Below, piece by piece: positions 1 through 9,183 of a stretch of 13,379 bases of DNA. The stretch comes from Clostridiales bacterium (GTDB lineage: Bacteria > Bacillota_A > Clostridia > Peptostreptococcales > Anaerovoracaceae). Every line of letters starts with the position of its first letter. The first letter of the stretch is position 1. The position numbers and the translations under genes were made by a program. The notes under the pieces are model-generated. The model worked only from the letters and a program-made list of their open reading frames with translations. It searched no databases and was not told where the DNA came from. The stretch spans positions 1-13,379 of the forward strand of contig JAILFI010000151.1 in the NCBI GenBank assembly GCA_024697655.1, in the 5' to 3' direction.

Positions 1-648
1 CTGAGAGACAAGTTCGGCGGCAAAGTCATCGCAGTCGCGATGTGCCCGGACTTCAACGCTCCCCAGATCAAAGAATGCCTGGCGATGGGCGCTGACGAAG
101 CGTACATCCTGAGCGACAGAGCATTCGGCGGTGCTGACACCTTCGCAACTTCCTACACCCTGGTCCAGGGCTTCAAGAAGATCGGTATCGAAGCTGATAT
201 TGTCCTCGGCGGCAACGAGTCTGCTGATGGTGCTACCTCCCAGATGATCTCCCAGATCGGCGAGTGGATGGAACTGCCCCATATCAGCAACATCATCGAG
301 ATGGAAGTCGAAGACGGCGTTGCCAAGGTCAAGAAAAAGACCCCGAACGGCTACGTTGCTTACGAAGTTGAACTTCCGGCAGTTATCGGTATCGCCAGAG
401 GCGCTAACAAGCCGAGAATGGTCACCGCGATGGGCATCATCAAGTCCAAGAAAAAGCCGCTGACCATCTGGGGCAAAGCGGATCTGGATGTCGACGAGAA
501 GTACATCGGCCTGCCCGGCAGCCCGACGCAGCCCGGCAGCTTCATCGAGCCTGACATGGCGAGAGCCGGCACCAAGCTCACCGGTGAACCGGAAGAGATC
601 GCCGACAAGATCATCGACGTCATCAAGAAGTCTGGCTATCAGCTCTAA
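1..648 (+). CDS. etfB: Electron transfer flavoprotein beta subunit, 5'-truncated by window edge
   Basis: This is the C-terminal 215 residues of EtfB; the reading frame is open from base 1, and EtfB is usually about 260 residues, so roughly 50 are missing upstream. With EtfA it forms a soluble flavoprotein that carries electrons between NADH, ferredoxin or flavodoxin and acyl-CoA dehydrogenases; in anaerobes many such pairs bifurcate electrons. Visible family hallmarks are the nucleotide/flavin loop around GGNESADGATSQ, the segment GIARGANKPRMVTAMGIIKS and the tail motif YIGLPGSPTQ followed by a C-terminal helix. It ends in TAA, and etfA starts 18 bases later behind a strong ribosome binding site, so the two are co-transcribed. 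All five arginines seen are AGA codons, unlike the housekeeping genes further on. Whether this pair bifurcates, and which dehydrogenase it serves, cannot be read from the window because the upstream partner genes are not included. Confidence 0.95.
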   Translation: MRDKFGGKVIAVAMCPDFNAPQIKECLAMGADEAYILSDRAFGGADTFATSYTLVQGFKKIGIEADIVLGGNESADGATSQMISQIGEWMELPHISNIIEMEVEDGVAKVKKKTPNGYVAYEVELPAVIGIARGANKPRMVTAMGIIKSKKKPLTIWGKADLDVDEKYIGLPGSPTQPGSFIEPDMARAGTKLTGEPEEIADKIIDVIKKSGYQL

Positions 649-666
649 GGAAAGGAGGAAGGACAA

Positions 667-1647
667 ATGGAAAACAAGAACATTATGGTCTATGCAGAAC
701 TTGACAACGGCAAAGTTCAGTCCTCCGCTCTCGAACTGATGAGCAAGGCTCGCAGCCTCTTCACAGGCGACGATGTCAAGATCGTTTACGTCACAGTTGG
801 TGACGACACAAAAGCGGCAGTTGAAGAACTGTCCAAAGCTGGCGCTGACGCAGTTTACTTCTGCGAGAACGCTAAACTCAACATCTTCAACGTGGATTAC
901 TTCTCCGCAGCAGTCGGCGAAGCCATCAAGATGTTCAACCCGGACGTTGTCCTGATGCCGGCTTCCACCTATGGTGAAGAACTGGCTCCGACCATCGCTC
1001 TGCAGTTCAAGACCGCTGGTGCTGCGCACTGCGTCGACCTCGTTCTCAGAGACAATGGCGAATTCGTTACACACGTTCCGGCATTCGGCGGCAAGGTCAT
1101 CGGCGAGATCCTGATCCCGAACACAAGACCGCAGATCGCCAGCATCAAGCCCGGCCTGTTCACGGCTGAAGCTCTGGAAGCGAAAGACTGCGAAGTCATC
1201 GCTGTCGATCCGGCTGTTGTTGACAACACCAACTCCAAGATCAAGGCGATCGAAGTTGTCGAGAAAGAGCCCGAAGGCATTCCGGTCGAGAAGGCTGAAC
1301 TCATCGTCTGCGGTGGTTTCGGCGTTGGCTCCCAGGAGAACTGGGACAAGCTCGAAGCACTGGCTGCTAAGATGGGTGGTACCACCGGCTGCACCAGACC
1401 GGTCGTCGACGAAGGTTGGGTTCCGGATGACAGCAAGATGATCGGTACGTCCGGCAAGGGCGTTCGTCCGAAAGTCTACGTTGGCTTCGGTATCTCCGGC
1501 GCTGCGCATCACCTCTGCGGCATGAAGGATGCCGGCCTGATCATCTCCGTCAACAGCGACGGTGAAGCTCCGGTCTTCGGCGCTTCCGACTATGCTGTCG
1601 TTGGCGATGGTATGCCGGTTGTCGACGCGCTGCTCGAGAAGCTCTAA
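667..1647 (+). CDS. etfA: Electron transfer flavoprotein alpha subunit
   Basis: Complete 326-residue EtfA, a normal length without an extra N-terminal ferredoxin domain. The N-terminal Rossmann-like domain covers about residues 1-190, with RPQIASIKPG at 154-163. The C-terminal FAD domain covers about 205-326, with GGFGVGSQENW at 216-226, the TRPVVDEGW segment at 243-251, GISGAAHH at 275-282 and the SVNSDGEAPVF stretch at 294-304. These surround the FAD in known Etf structures. The ATG has AAGGAGG at 652-658, eight bases upstream, which fixes the start. Unusual points are TSGK at 261-264 where many EtfA proteins have QTGK, and His281 where Gln is common before the conserved His282. An intrinsic terminator follows at once, so etfA is the last gene of its operon. 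Confidence 0.96.
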   Translation: MENKNIMVYAELDNGKVQSSALELMSKARSLFTGDDVKIVYVTVGDDTKAAVEELSKAGADAVYFCENAKLNIFNVDYFSAAVGEAIKMFNPDVVLMPASTYGEELAPTIALQFKTAGAAHCVDLVLRDNGEFVTHVPAFGGKVIGEILIPNTRPQIASIKPGLFTAEALEAKDCEVIAVDPAVVDNTNSKIKAIEVVEKEPEGIPVEKAELIVCGGFGVGSQENWDKLEALAAKMGGTTGCTRPVVDEGWVPDDSKMIGTSGKGVRPKVYVGFGISGAAHHLCGMKDAGLIISVNSDGEAPVFGASDYAVVGDGMPVVDALLEKL

Positions 1648-1677
1648 ACCGCTTCCCGCGAACGCGGAACACGCAAT

Positions 1678-1706
1678 AAAAAAGGAGTCCCCCGGGGCTC
1701 CTTTTT
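1678..1706 (+). terminator. Intrinsic terminator of the etfBA operon
   Basis: An A-rich run and GGAG at 1684-1687 pair with CTCC at 1698-1701, around a C-rich/G-rich core (1688-1697), followed by TTTTT at 1702-1706. This is a classic GC stem with a U-tract, 30 bases after the etfA stop. The A-run on the left arm means it could also act on the minus strand. A small extra hairpin, CCGCG-AA-CGCGG at 1656-1667, lies just before it. Confidence 0.88.
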
Positions 1707-1768
1707 CATTGCCGGACCACCATACTCTTGCCCTATGACCTCGATAAAGCAAGGACTCCGAATAGTAC

Positions 1769-1813
1769 AACACTAAAAAAAGCCGCCCGGGATGGGCGGC
1801 TTTCTTTAGTGTT
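1769..1813 (-). terminator. Intrinsic terminator of the deacetylase gene
   Basis: AACACTAAA at 1769-1777 pairs with TTTAGTGTT at 1805-1813, and GCCGCCC at 1782-1788 pairs perfectly with GGGCGGC at 1794-1800, leaving a five-base loop. Read on the minus strand, the GC stem is followed by TTTTTTT, right after the deacetylase stop codon (1816-1818). The long arms with A on one side and T on the other make it potentially bidirectional, which suits the convergent etfA gene. Confidence 0.88.
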
Positions 1814-1815
1814 TC

Positions 1816-3270
1816 TCATTCACCGCGGAAGTAGTAGCCGTAGTCTTTGACTTCGATCGGTGTATATCCGTATTTGTACTGCAGCAGTTCGCTGACGGTG
1901 ACGAGCTGGTAGCCCTGCTCGACGAGCTCGGGGACGATCCGCTCTGTCGCCTCGGCGGAGGAACTGTAGATCGAATGCATCAGGACGATGCAGCCGTCAA
2001 GGTTGCCGATCTTGTGAACTTCTTCAACGACCGCGTCCGCGTTGCGGCTGGACCAGTCGAGCGTATCGACATCCCAGTTGATGGAGGGCAGGCCGAAGAT
2101 CTGCGCGATCTCATCACTGCCGTTGCCGTAGGGCGGCCGCATAATCGTCGGCGGCTGGCCGGTCGCGCGCGTGATCGCGTCGATGCTCTTCTGCGCTTCG
2201 TTCTGGATGCCTTCCGTGCTCAGTTCGTAAAGGTTGGGGTGGCTGTAGGAATGGGAGCCGACTTCGCAGCCGAGTTTGAGTTCGCGCTGCAGCAGCTGCG
2301 CGCCTCTGTCGCCTTCTTCATCCACGCGTTCGCCCAGTTCGAAGAAGGTGCAGACGACATCGTATTCTTCCATGACGTTGAGGATCCGGTCGGTCGAGTT
2401 GTCGACACTCGGACCGTCATCATAGGTCAGCGCGACCATCGGCTTGGACGGGTCGATGATGCGCTTGCCGATATCATTGCGGATGGAGCCTTCGAACTTC
2501 TCGTACGGAATGGTGAAGCTGACCGCGCCCTGGTCCGCGCTGGCGACGGTGCCGCTGTTGAAGAAGAACTTCACGCCGTCTTCGGTGAGGATGAAGTTTT
2601 CTTTTGCCGCGTCGATCTGAGCGGCGTAGTCTTCGGTGAGCGATTCCGCGTACTTATCTTTGAGGAAGGCTTCGGCTTCCTGCTTGTAGACAGCCGTGTA
2701 ATCGCCGTAGAACATCTGGGAAAGTGTCAGCTCGCCGCCGGTCTTGGTCGCGATGTTGTAGCAGTCGACCCGTTCGATGAGCGTTTCCTCATCGTCGATC
2801 TTGCTGTACTTGTAGGTGTGGACCGCGAGTCCCTCGGCGTCATACGGCGTTTCGGATGCTTCGTAGGCGGCCATGAGAGCGACCTGATTGGTCTGTGCGA
2901 CGGTCTGGTTGTCATTCTCGAAGTTCTTGCGGTCCTGTGCCCAGGTGGTTGCGACCGCGTTGTCGATCGCCTCATAGCCTGTTGACGGCATGATCGTGGC
3001 GAATGACATCGGTTCGCCGTATTCGTACTGGAATTCTCCGCCGTAAAGGTCGCCTTTGCCGTCGATCCCTTTCATCGTCTCCTGCGCGAACTTCTGGAAT
3101 CCGGATTCACTGTTGTATCCGGACCGGTTGAGCAGGTGTTTGACACCCAGGATCGCGATCAGCGCGATCAGTGCCAGGATGACCAGCGCGAGCAGGAACC
3201 GGCGGATCTTGATGATCCGGTAGCGTTTTGCTCTGCGGGGAGAAAAGTCTCTGTTGGATTGTTTTTTCAT
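1816..3270 (-). CDS. Membrane-anchored polysaccharide deacetylase, PdaC-like (NodB domain)
   Basis: A 484-residue cell-envelope enzyme expected to remove N-acetyl groups from peptidoglycan or another surface glycan. Residues 1-23 are basic, and 24-43 form a hydrophobic anchor (RFLLALVILALIALIAILG), so the rest lies outside the membrane. Residues about 80-270 resemble the DUF4163/DUF3298 region of Bacillus PdaC, for example FILTEDGVKFFF at 226-237 and FTIPYEKFEG at 252-261. The NodB domain runs from about 277 to 465, with all five motifs: TYDDGP (282-287, catalytic and metal Asp), HSYSH (340-344, metal His pair), RPPYG (378-382), DTLDW (402-406) and LMH (430-432). All residues needed for catalysis are present. 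Length and domain order match PdaC (about 467 residues), which acts on N-acetylmuramic acid; substrate is inferred, not shown. The gene stands alone, convergent with etfA and divergent from the CNNM gene; its ribosome binding site is weak (AGGCAGG region). Confidence 0.92.
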   Translation of the reverse strand: MKKQSNRDFSPRRAKRYRIIKIRRFLLALVILALIALIAILGVKHLLNRSGYNSESGFQKFAQETMKGIDGKGDLYGGEFQYEYGEPMSFATIMPSTGYEAIDNAVATTWAQDRKNFENDNQTVAQTNQVALMAAYEASETPYDAEGLAVHTYKYSKIDDEETLIERVDCYNIATKTGGELTLSQMFYGDYTAVYKQEAEAFLKDKYAESLTEDYAAQIDAAKENFILTEDGVKFFFNSGTVASADQGAVSFTIPYEKFEGSIRNDIGKRIIDPSKPMVALTYDDGPSVDNSTDRILNVMEEYDVVCTFFELGERVDEEGDRGAQLLQRELKLGCEVGSHSYSHPNLYELSTEGIQNEAQKSIDAITRATGQPPTIMRPPYGNGSDEIAQIFGLPSINWDVDTLDWSSRNADAVVEEVHKIGNLDGCIVLMHSIYSSSAEATERIVPELVEQGYQLVTVSELLQYKYGYTPIEVKDYGYYFRGE

Positions 3271-3303
3271 AGCAATACCTGCCTATTAATGTAGATTTTA
3301 TGT

Positions 3304-3333
3304 TGGTCCGCATTGCATTCCTGCGGTAAACCA
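3304..3333 (-). other. Possible leader hairpin of the deacetylase mRNA
   Basis: On the minus strand, TGGT (3333-3330) and CCGCA (3326-3322) pair with TGCGG (3312-3308) and ACCA (3307-3304), with a three-base bulge and a nine-base loop. It lies at the expected 5' end of the deacetylase transcript. No U-tract follows, so it is not a terminator; it might stabilise the message or affect translation. Folding was judged by eye. Confidence 0.35.
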
Positions 3334-3339
3334 CCTCTT

Positions 3340-3368
3340 ATCCTACCACATTTGGGAGAGGCGTGGAA
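3340..3368 (-). promoter_or_regulatory. Candidate minus-strand promoter for the deacetylase
   Basis: On the minus strand TAGGAT (3345-3340) is preceded by TG and one base (extended -10 form). A poor -35, TTCCAC (3368-3363), lies 17 bases upstream. Four of six -10 bases match the sigma-A consensus but only two of six at -35, so this would need the extended -10 or an activator. It would place the transcript start near 3333, about 60 bases before the ATG. Confidence 0.4.
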
Positions 3369-3382
3369 GATTTCAGGCGGGC

Positions 3383-3398
3383 ACTTAAGAAAACTTAA
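3383..3398. promoter_or_regulatory. Direct repeat ACTTAA-N4-ACTTAA, possible regulator site
   Basis: ACTTAA occurs at 3383-3388 and again at 3393-3398, a perfect six-base direct repeat with a ten-base period, in an otherwise GC-rich region. One-turn direct repeats are the usual binding pattern of OmpR/PhoB-type response regulators. It sits roughly 50-66 bases upstream of the inferred deacetylase transcript start. The regulator is unknown, and chance similarity is possible for a repeat this short. Confidence 0.35.
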
Positions 3399-3469
3399 TG
3401 CTAGCACGGTATACTGTCCGGGAGGCAGGCGGCAGGGCGGTTCCGCGGCGGATGCGGTACGGGATTCCT

Positions 3470-3498
3470 GTGAAACGGCGGCGATTCTGTGATATAAT
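3470..3498 (+). promoter_or_regulatory. Sigma-A promoter for the CNNM-secA-prfB-tex operon
   Basis: A perfect TATAAT at 3493-3498 is preceded by TGA (3490-3492), giving an extended -10. The -35 is GTGAAA at 3470-3475 (four of six consensus bases) with a 17-base spacer. Transcription should begin near 3505, giving a leader of about 30 bases that contains the ribosome binding site AGAGGAGG at 3516-3523. This is the only convincing promoter seen before the five-gene run, though internal promoters are not excluded. Confidence 0.72.
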
Positions 3499-3533
3499 AT
3501 CAAAAGGTATGCGATAGAGGAGGTACCATCCAT

Positions 3534-4805
3534 ATGGATGATCACACAGCATGGATGATCGCGGTCATCGCCGTCCTCGTGATCCTGTCAGGGTATTTCT
3601 CTGCGACGGAAACGGCGTTCACCTCGGTCAACCGCATCAAGATCAAGAACATGGCAATGGACGGGGACCGCAGGGCGGAACGCGTACTGTCGCTCATCGG
3701 CAAGTACGACAAACTGCTCTCGACGATCCTCATCGGCAATAACATCGTCAATATCGGCATGACCGCCATCGCCACGATGCTGTTCGTGCAGCTGTACGGC
3801 AGCAAAGGCGCCAGCTACGCGACTCTGGTGATGACACTCGTTGTCCTGATCTTCGGGGAGATCTCGCCGAAGAGTCTCGCCAAAGAATCGCCGGAAAGCT
3901 TTTCCATGTTTTCCGCGCCGCTGATCCGCGCGGTCATGTGGGTCCTGACACCCGTTAATTACGTTTTCTCTCTCTGGAAAAAGCTCCTGAGCAAGGTTTT
4001 CAAGGTCAGCGGGAGCCGCAATATTTCGGAGGATGAACTCCTGACCATGGTCGAAGAGGCGGAGACGGAAGGATCCCTTGAACAGGAACAAAGCGAACTC
4101 ATCCAGAACGCCATCGAGTTCAATGAGGTCGAGGCGGAGGAGGTCATGACCCCGCGCGTCGACATCGTCGCGATCGATCTGTCGATGACCGAAGAGGAGA
4201 TCCAGGATGTCTTCCGGACGACCGGATTCTCGCGGCTGCCGGTCTATGAAGATGACCTGGACAGCATCCAGGGCGTTCTCAACGAGAAAGACTTTCACAA
4301 CTATGTGCTCGGCAGCGATCACACGGTCTCGGATTTCGTCAAACCGGTCGTTTTCGTCGCGGGCAGCATGAGGATCAGCAGCCTGTTGCGCAAGCTCCAG
4401 TCGATGAAGACCCACATGGCGATCATCGTCGACGAATACGGCGGCACGGAAGGTCTCGTCACGATGGAGGACATCATCGAGGAACTCGTCGGCGAGATCT
4501 ACGACGAGCATGACGCGATCATGAGCCAGGAGATCACGGAACTCCAGAACGGCAGCTACCGCGTGCTGTGCAACGCGTCGCTGAGTAAGGTGCTCGATTA
4601 CTTCGATGTGGATGAGGAGATCGACGCTAATACCGTCAACGGCTGGGTGGTCCTGTGTCTGGACAAACTGCCGGAAAAGGGCGACCGCTTTGAGGTCACT
4701 ATAGATAAGAAAGTATTCCGCGGGCGGGTCACCAAGGCGACTGACAAAAAAGCCCTGGAGATCAACCTCGAAGTCTCCGATGCACCGGAGGATGACGCGG
4801 AATAA
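3534..4805 (+). CDS. CNNM/CorC (HlyC) family membrane protein with CBS domains
   Basis: This 423-residue protein belongs to the CNNM/CorC family, membrane proteins linked to magnesium or other divalent-cation transport and resistance; many are annotated as hemolysins, a historical name. Residues about 8-150 are the DUF21 membrane domain: first helix near 8-25, the signature SATETAFTSVNRIK (23-36), LIGNNIVNIG (66-75), a hydrophobic stretch at 95-107 and GEISPKSLAKE (108-118). Two CBS repeats follow (about 200-260 and 265-325), with VMTPRVD at 204-210 and IVDEYGGTEGLVTMEDIIEE spanning 298-317; in relatives these bind adenine nucleotides. The CorC_HlyC C-terminal domain covers about 337-412 (NGWVVLCLDKLPEKGDRF). 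The ATG is supported by AGAGGAGG ten bases upstream. It is the first gene of the presumed operon, 45 bases before secA; the link to secA is probably only positional. The transported ion cannot be told from sequence. Confidence 0.93.
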   Translation: MDDHTAWMIAVIAVLVILSGYFSATETAFTSVNRIKIKNMAMDGDRRAERVLSLIGKYDKLLSTILIGNNIVNIGMTAIATMLFVQLYGSKGASYATLVMTLVVLIFGEISPKSLAKESPESFSMFSAPLIRAVMWVLTPVNYVFSLWKKLLSKVFKVSGSRNISEDELLTMVEEAETEGSLEQEQSELIQNAIEFNEVEAEEVMTPRVDIVAIDLSMTEEEIQDVFRTTGFSRLPVYEDDLDSIQGVLNEKDFHNYVLGSDHTVSDFVKPVVFVAGSMRISSLLRKLQSMKTHMAIIVDEYGGTEGLVTMEDIIEELVGEIYDEHDAIMSQEITELQNGSYRVLCNASLSKVLDYFDVDEEIDANTVNGWVVLCLDKLPEKGDRFEVTIDKKVFRGRVTKATDKKALEINLEVSDAPEDDAE

Positions 4806-4815
4806 AATATCACCG

Positions 4816-4833
4816 GGCTGCCCGCGGGCGGCC
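4816..4833 (+). other. GC-rich hairpin between CNNM gene and secA
   Basis: GGCTGCC (4816-4822) pairs with GGCGGCC (4827-4833), with one G-U pair, around the loop CGCG. No U-tract follows, so it should not end transcription; it lies two bases before the secA ribosome binding site GGAAAGGA (4834-4841). It may influence mRNA processing or secA translation. Confidence 0.4.
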
Positions 4834-4850
4834 GGAAAGGACAGAACAAC

Positions 4851-7616
<2,766 letters not shown>

Positions 7617-7653
7617 TAATAGCATGTGATGTGAAAGCAAAAGGAGGAACATC

Positions 7654-9111
7654 ATGTATTGCAAGCATTGTGGGAAACAGATCGCTGACGACAGCCTGTT
7701 CTGTGAATTCTGCGGAACAAAGGTAGCACCGGCCGTGGAACCGCAGCCTGTGGAAGAACCAGCTCCGGCAGTCCCGGAAGCAACACCGGAAGCAGCGCCG
7801 GCAGCAGCGGCAGCCGGCATGGCGTTCTCTGCAAATGATGGTTTTACAAGCGCTCCCATTGGCGGGAACGGATTTATGCCGGGCGCTCCGGCTCCGGGTG
7901 TGCCGCCGGTAGAGGGATTCACAGCTGCGCCTGCAGCGCCGGTCGAGGAAGCCGTCGAAGCAGTTGAAGAAGCCGTTGAGGCGCCGGCTGAAGAGGCGGC
8001 GGAAGCTGTCGAAGAAGCTGAAGAAACGGTTGAGGAAGCGGTCGAAGAAACAGCGGAAGCAGTTGAAGAAACCGTTGAGGCGCCGGCTGAAGAGGCGGCG
8101 GAAGCAGTCGAAGAAGCTGAAGAAACGGTTGAGGAAGCAGTCGAAGAAGCAGCGGAAGCAGTTGAAGAAGCCGTTGCAGAGCCGGCTGAAGAAGCGGCGG
8201 AAGTTGTCGAAGAAGCTGCTGCAGCACCGGCTGAAGAGGCAGCCGCAGCGCCGGCAGTGGACGGATTTGCCCAGGCGGCACCGATGAACGACTTCTTTGC
8301 GCAGACGGCCCCGGCGGACGAAGCGCAGTGGAGCACCAGCCCGACGGGCGGCGCGGCGCCGGTGAATGACAGTTTTGCGCAGGCGGCACCGGTGAGCGAA
8401 GGCTTCACGCAGGCGGCACCGCAGACAGATGGATTTACCCAGGCGGCAGCCGGTATGACACAGCCGCAGGGCATGCCCTATGAATACGGACAGACGCAGG
8501 GCGCGCAGGGAATGCCCACCGCGCAGAGCAATGCGCAGTGGAACACCGGCGCGACCGATGGGCCGGCTCCGTACAGCATGCCGCAGGGCGATTACATGAA
8601 CCAGCAGCCCCCGGTGAAAAAGGGCGGCAAGAAAAAGTTCCTGATCCCCCTCTTCATCATCGTCGGACTTCTGGTCGCGGGCGGGATCTTCTGGGCAGTC
8701 ACCGGCGGTTTCGGCGGATCCGGCGGCAGCGGCGGCAGCGGCACCAACGTGGATCCGGCAACCTACAAAGAGAACTGCATGCTCGTACCGTATGACGAAC
8801 TGTTCGATGAGCTCGATTCGTATGCGGGCGAGAATGTGGAGTTCACCGGCGAGGTCTTCGAGGTCAAGGAAGAAGACGGAATGAAGTACCTCCTGACGGA
8901 TACGATCTTTGATTCGGAGTATGAGATGTACTACGGCGGTACGATCATCATCAAGTGCAACCCGGACAAGGAAGGCATGCCGGAGGTCGAAGACTGGGAT
9001 GTCGTGACGGTATACGGCATCGTCGAGAATGACATGATGGAATTCAACTCGGAATTCGGCGATTACACGGTCCCGGTGATCGACGCGCAGTATATCGACA
9101 TCGAAGAATAA
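7654..9111 (+). CDS. Zinc-ribbon, acidic-repeat, single-pass membrane protein with external OB-like domain
   Basis: A 485-residue protein of unknown function. Residues 1-22 form a zinc ribbon (Cys3, Cys6, Cys17, Cys20; pattern CxxC...CxxC). Residues 97-190 are an acidic Glu/Ala/Val segment built of 33-residue repeats, probably helical. Residues 203-266 hold five short motifs of the type [DE]xFxQxAP; looser copies occur at 62-68 and 88-94. After a basic stretch (VKKGGKKK, 321-328) comes one membrane helix (329-348), then a Gly/Ser linker and a domain at about 371-485 whose YAGENVEFTGEV and VVTVYGIVEN strands resemble OB-fold domains of other clostridial lipoproteins and membrane proteins. The positive-inside rule puts the zinc ribbon and repeats in the cytoplasm and the OB-like domain outside. 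AAGGAGG lies six bases before the ATG, 37 bases after secA; prfB follows after 72 bases. A sensor, scaffold or envelope-stress role is possible but is inference. Confidence 0.85.
   Translation: MYCKHCGKQIADDSLFCEFCGTKVAPAVEPQPVEEPAPAVPEATPEAAPAAAAAGMAFSANDGFTSAPIGGNGFMPGAPAPGVPPVEGFTAAPAAPVEEAVEAVEEAVEAPAEEAAEAVEEAEETVEEAVEETAEAVEETVEAPAEEAAEAVEEAEETVEEAVEEAAEAVEEAVAEPAEEAAEVVEEAAAAPAEEAAAAPAVDGFAQAAPMNDFFAQTAPADEAQWSTSPTGGAAPVNDSFAQAAPVSEGFTQAAPQTDGFTQAAAGMTQPQGMPYEYGQTQGAQGMPTAQSNAQWNTGATDGPAPYSMPQGDYMNQQPPVKKGGKKKFLIPLFIIVGLLVAGGIFWAVTGGFGGSGGSGGSGTNVDPATYKENCMLVPYDELFDELDSYAGENVEFTGEVFEVKEEDGMKYLLTDTIFDSEYEMYYGGTIIIKCNPDKEGMPEVEDWDVVTVYGIVENDMMEFNSEFGDYTVPVIDAQYIDIEE
7942..8217 (+). repeat. 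99-base in-frame tandem repeat coding for Glu/Ala/Val-rich segment
   Basis: Units begin at 7975, 8074 and 8173, a period of 99 bases or 33 residues. The first two full units differ at only four of 99 positions by direct comparison; the third is partial (to about 8217) and more diverged, and a fragment of a unit precedes the first (7942-7974). Each unit codes for VEAPAEEAAEAVEEAEE plus a second, similar half, so a shorter heptad-like pattern is nested inside. Confidence 0.88.
8260..8451 (+). repeat. Repeated [DE]xFxQxAP motif region
   Basis: Codons 203-266 of the zinc-ribbon membrane protein encode DGFAQAAP, DFFAQTAP, DSFAQAAP, EGFTQAAP and DGFTQAA, spaced 10-26 residues apart. Related EGFTAAP and DGFTSAP copies lie upstream at residues 88-94 and 62-68. 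The spacers are low in complexity (Gly, Ala, Pro, Gln). The DNA copies are less alike than the protein motifs, so the motif itself appears to be kept. Confidence 0.65.
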
Positions 9112-9133
9112 ACAGCAATATGAGAAACACTGA

Positions 9134-9159
9134 CCGGCGGCCGCTTTTGCGGCTGCCGG
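9134..9159 (+). other. Strong hairpin in the prfB leader, no U-tract
   Basis: CCGGCGGCCGC (9134-9144) pairs with GCGGCTGCCGG (9149-9159) over 11 base pairs, one of them G-U, with the loop TTTT. The following bases, CCATTTGACGG, lack a U-run, so read-through into prfB is expected. It ends about 14 bases before the prfB ribosome binding site GGAGGAG (9174-9180). It could protect the RNA, slow polymerase or separate expression of the flanking genes. Confidence 0.6.
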
Positions 9160-9183
9160 CCATTTGACGGAACGGAGGAGACT

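Noticed and set aside
1975..2985. A 336-codon plus-strand open frame opposite the deacetylase
   Set aside because: The composition is typical of a complementary-strand shadow, and the minus strand encodes all five NodB motifs.
3385..3415. Plus-strand promoter TTAAGA-N19-TATACT upstream of the CNNM gene
   Set aside because: The spacer is long and the extended -10 promoter at 3470-3498 is much closer to consensus and to the gene; it may be a secondary start at most.
3267..3545. A 92-codon minus-strand open frame across the divergent intergenic region
   Set aside because: It overlaps the CNNM start and the proposed promoters, has no recognisable similarity and no convincing ribosome binding site.
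3588..4511. A 307-codon minus-strand open frame opposite the CNNM gene
   Set aside because: It is rich in Asp/Arg/Val/His without domains; the plus strand has the full DUF21-CBS-CorC architecture and a promoter.
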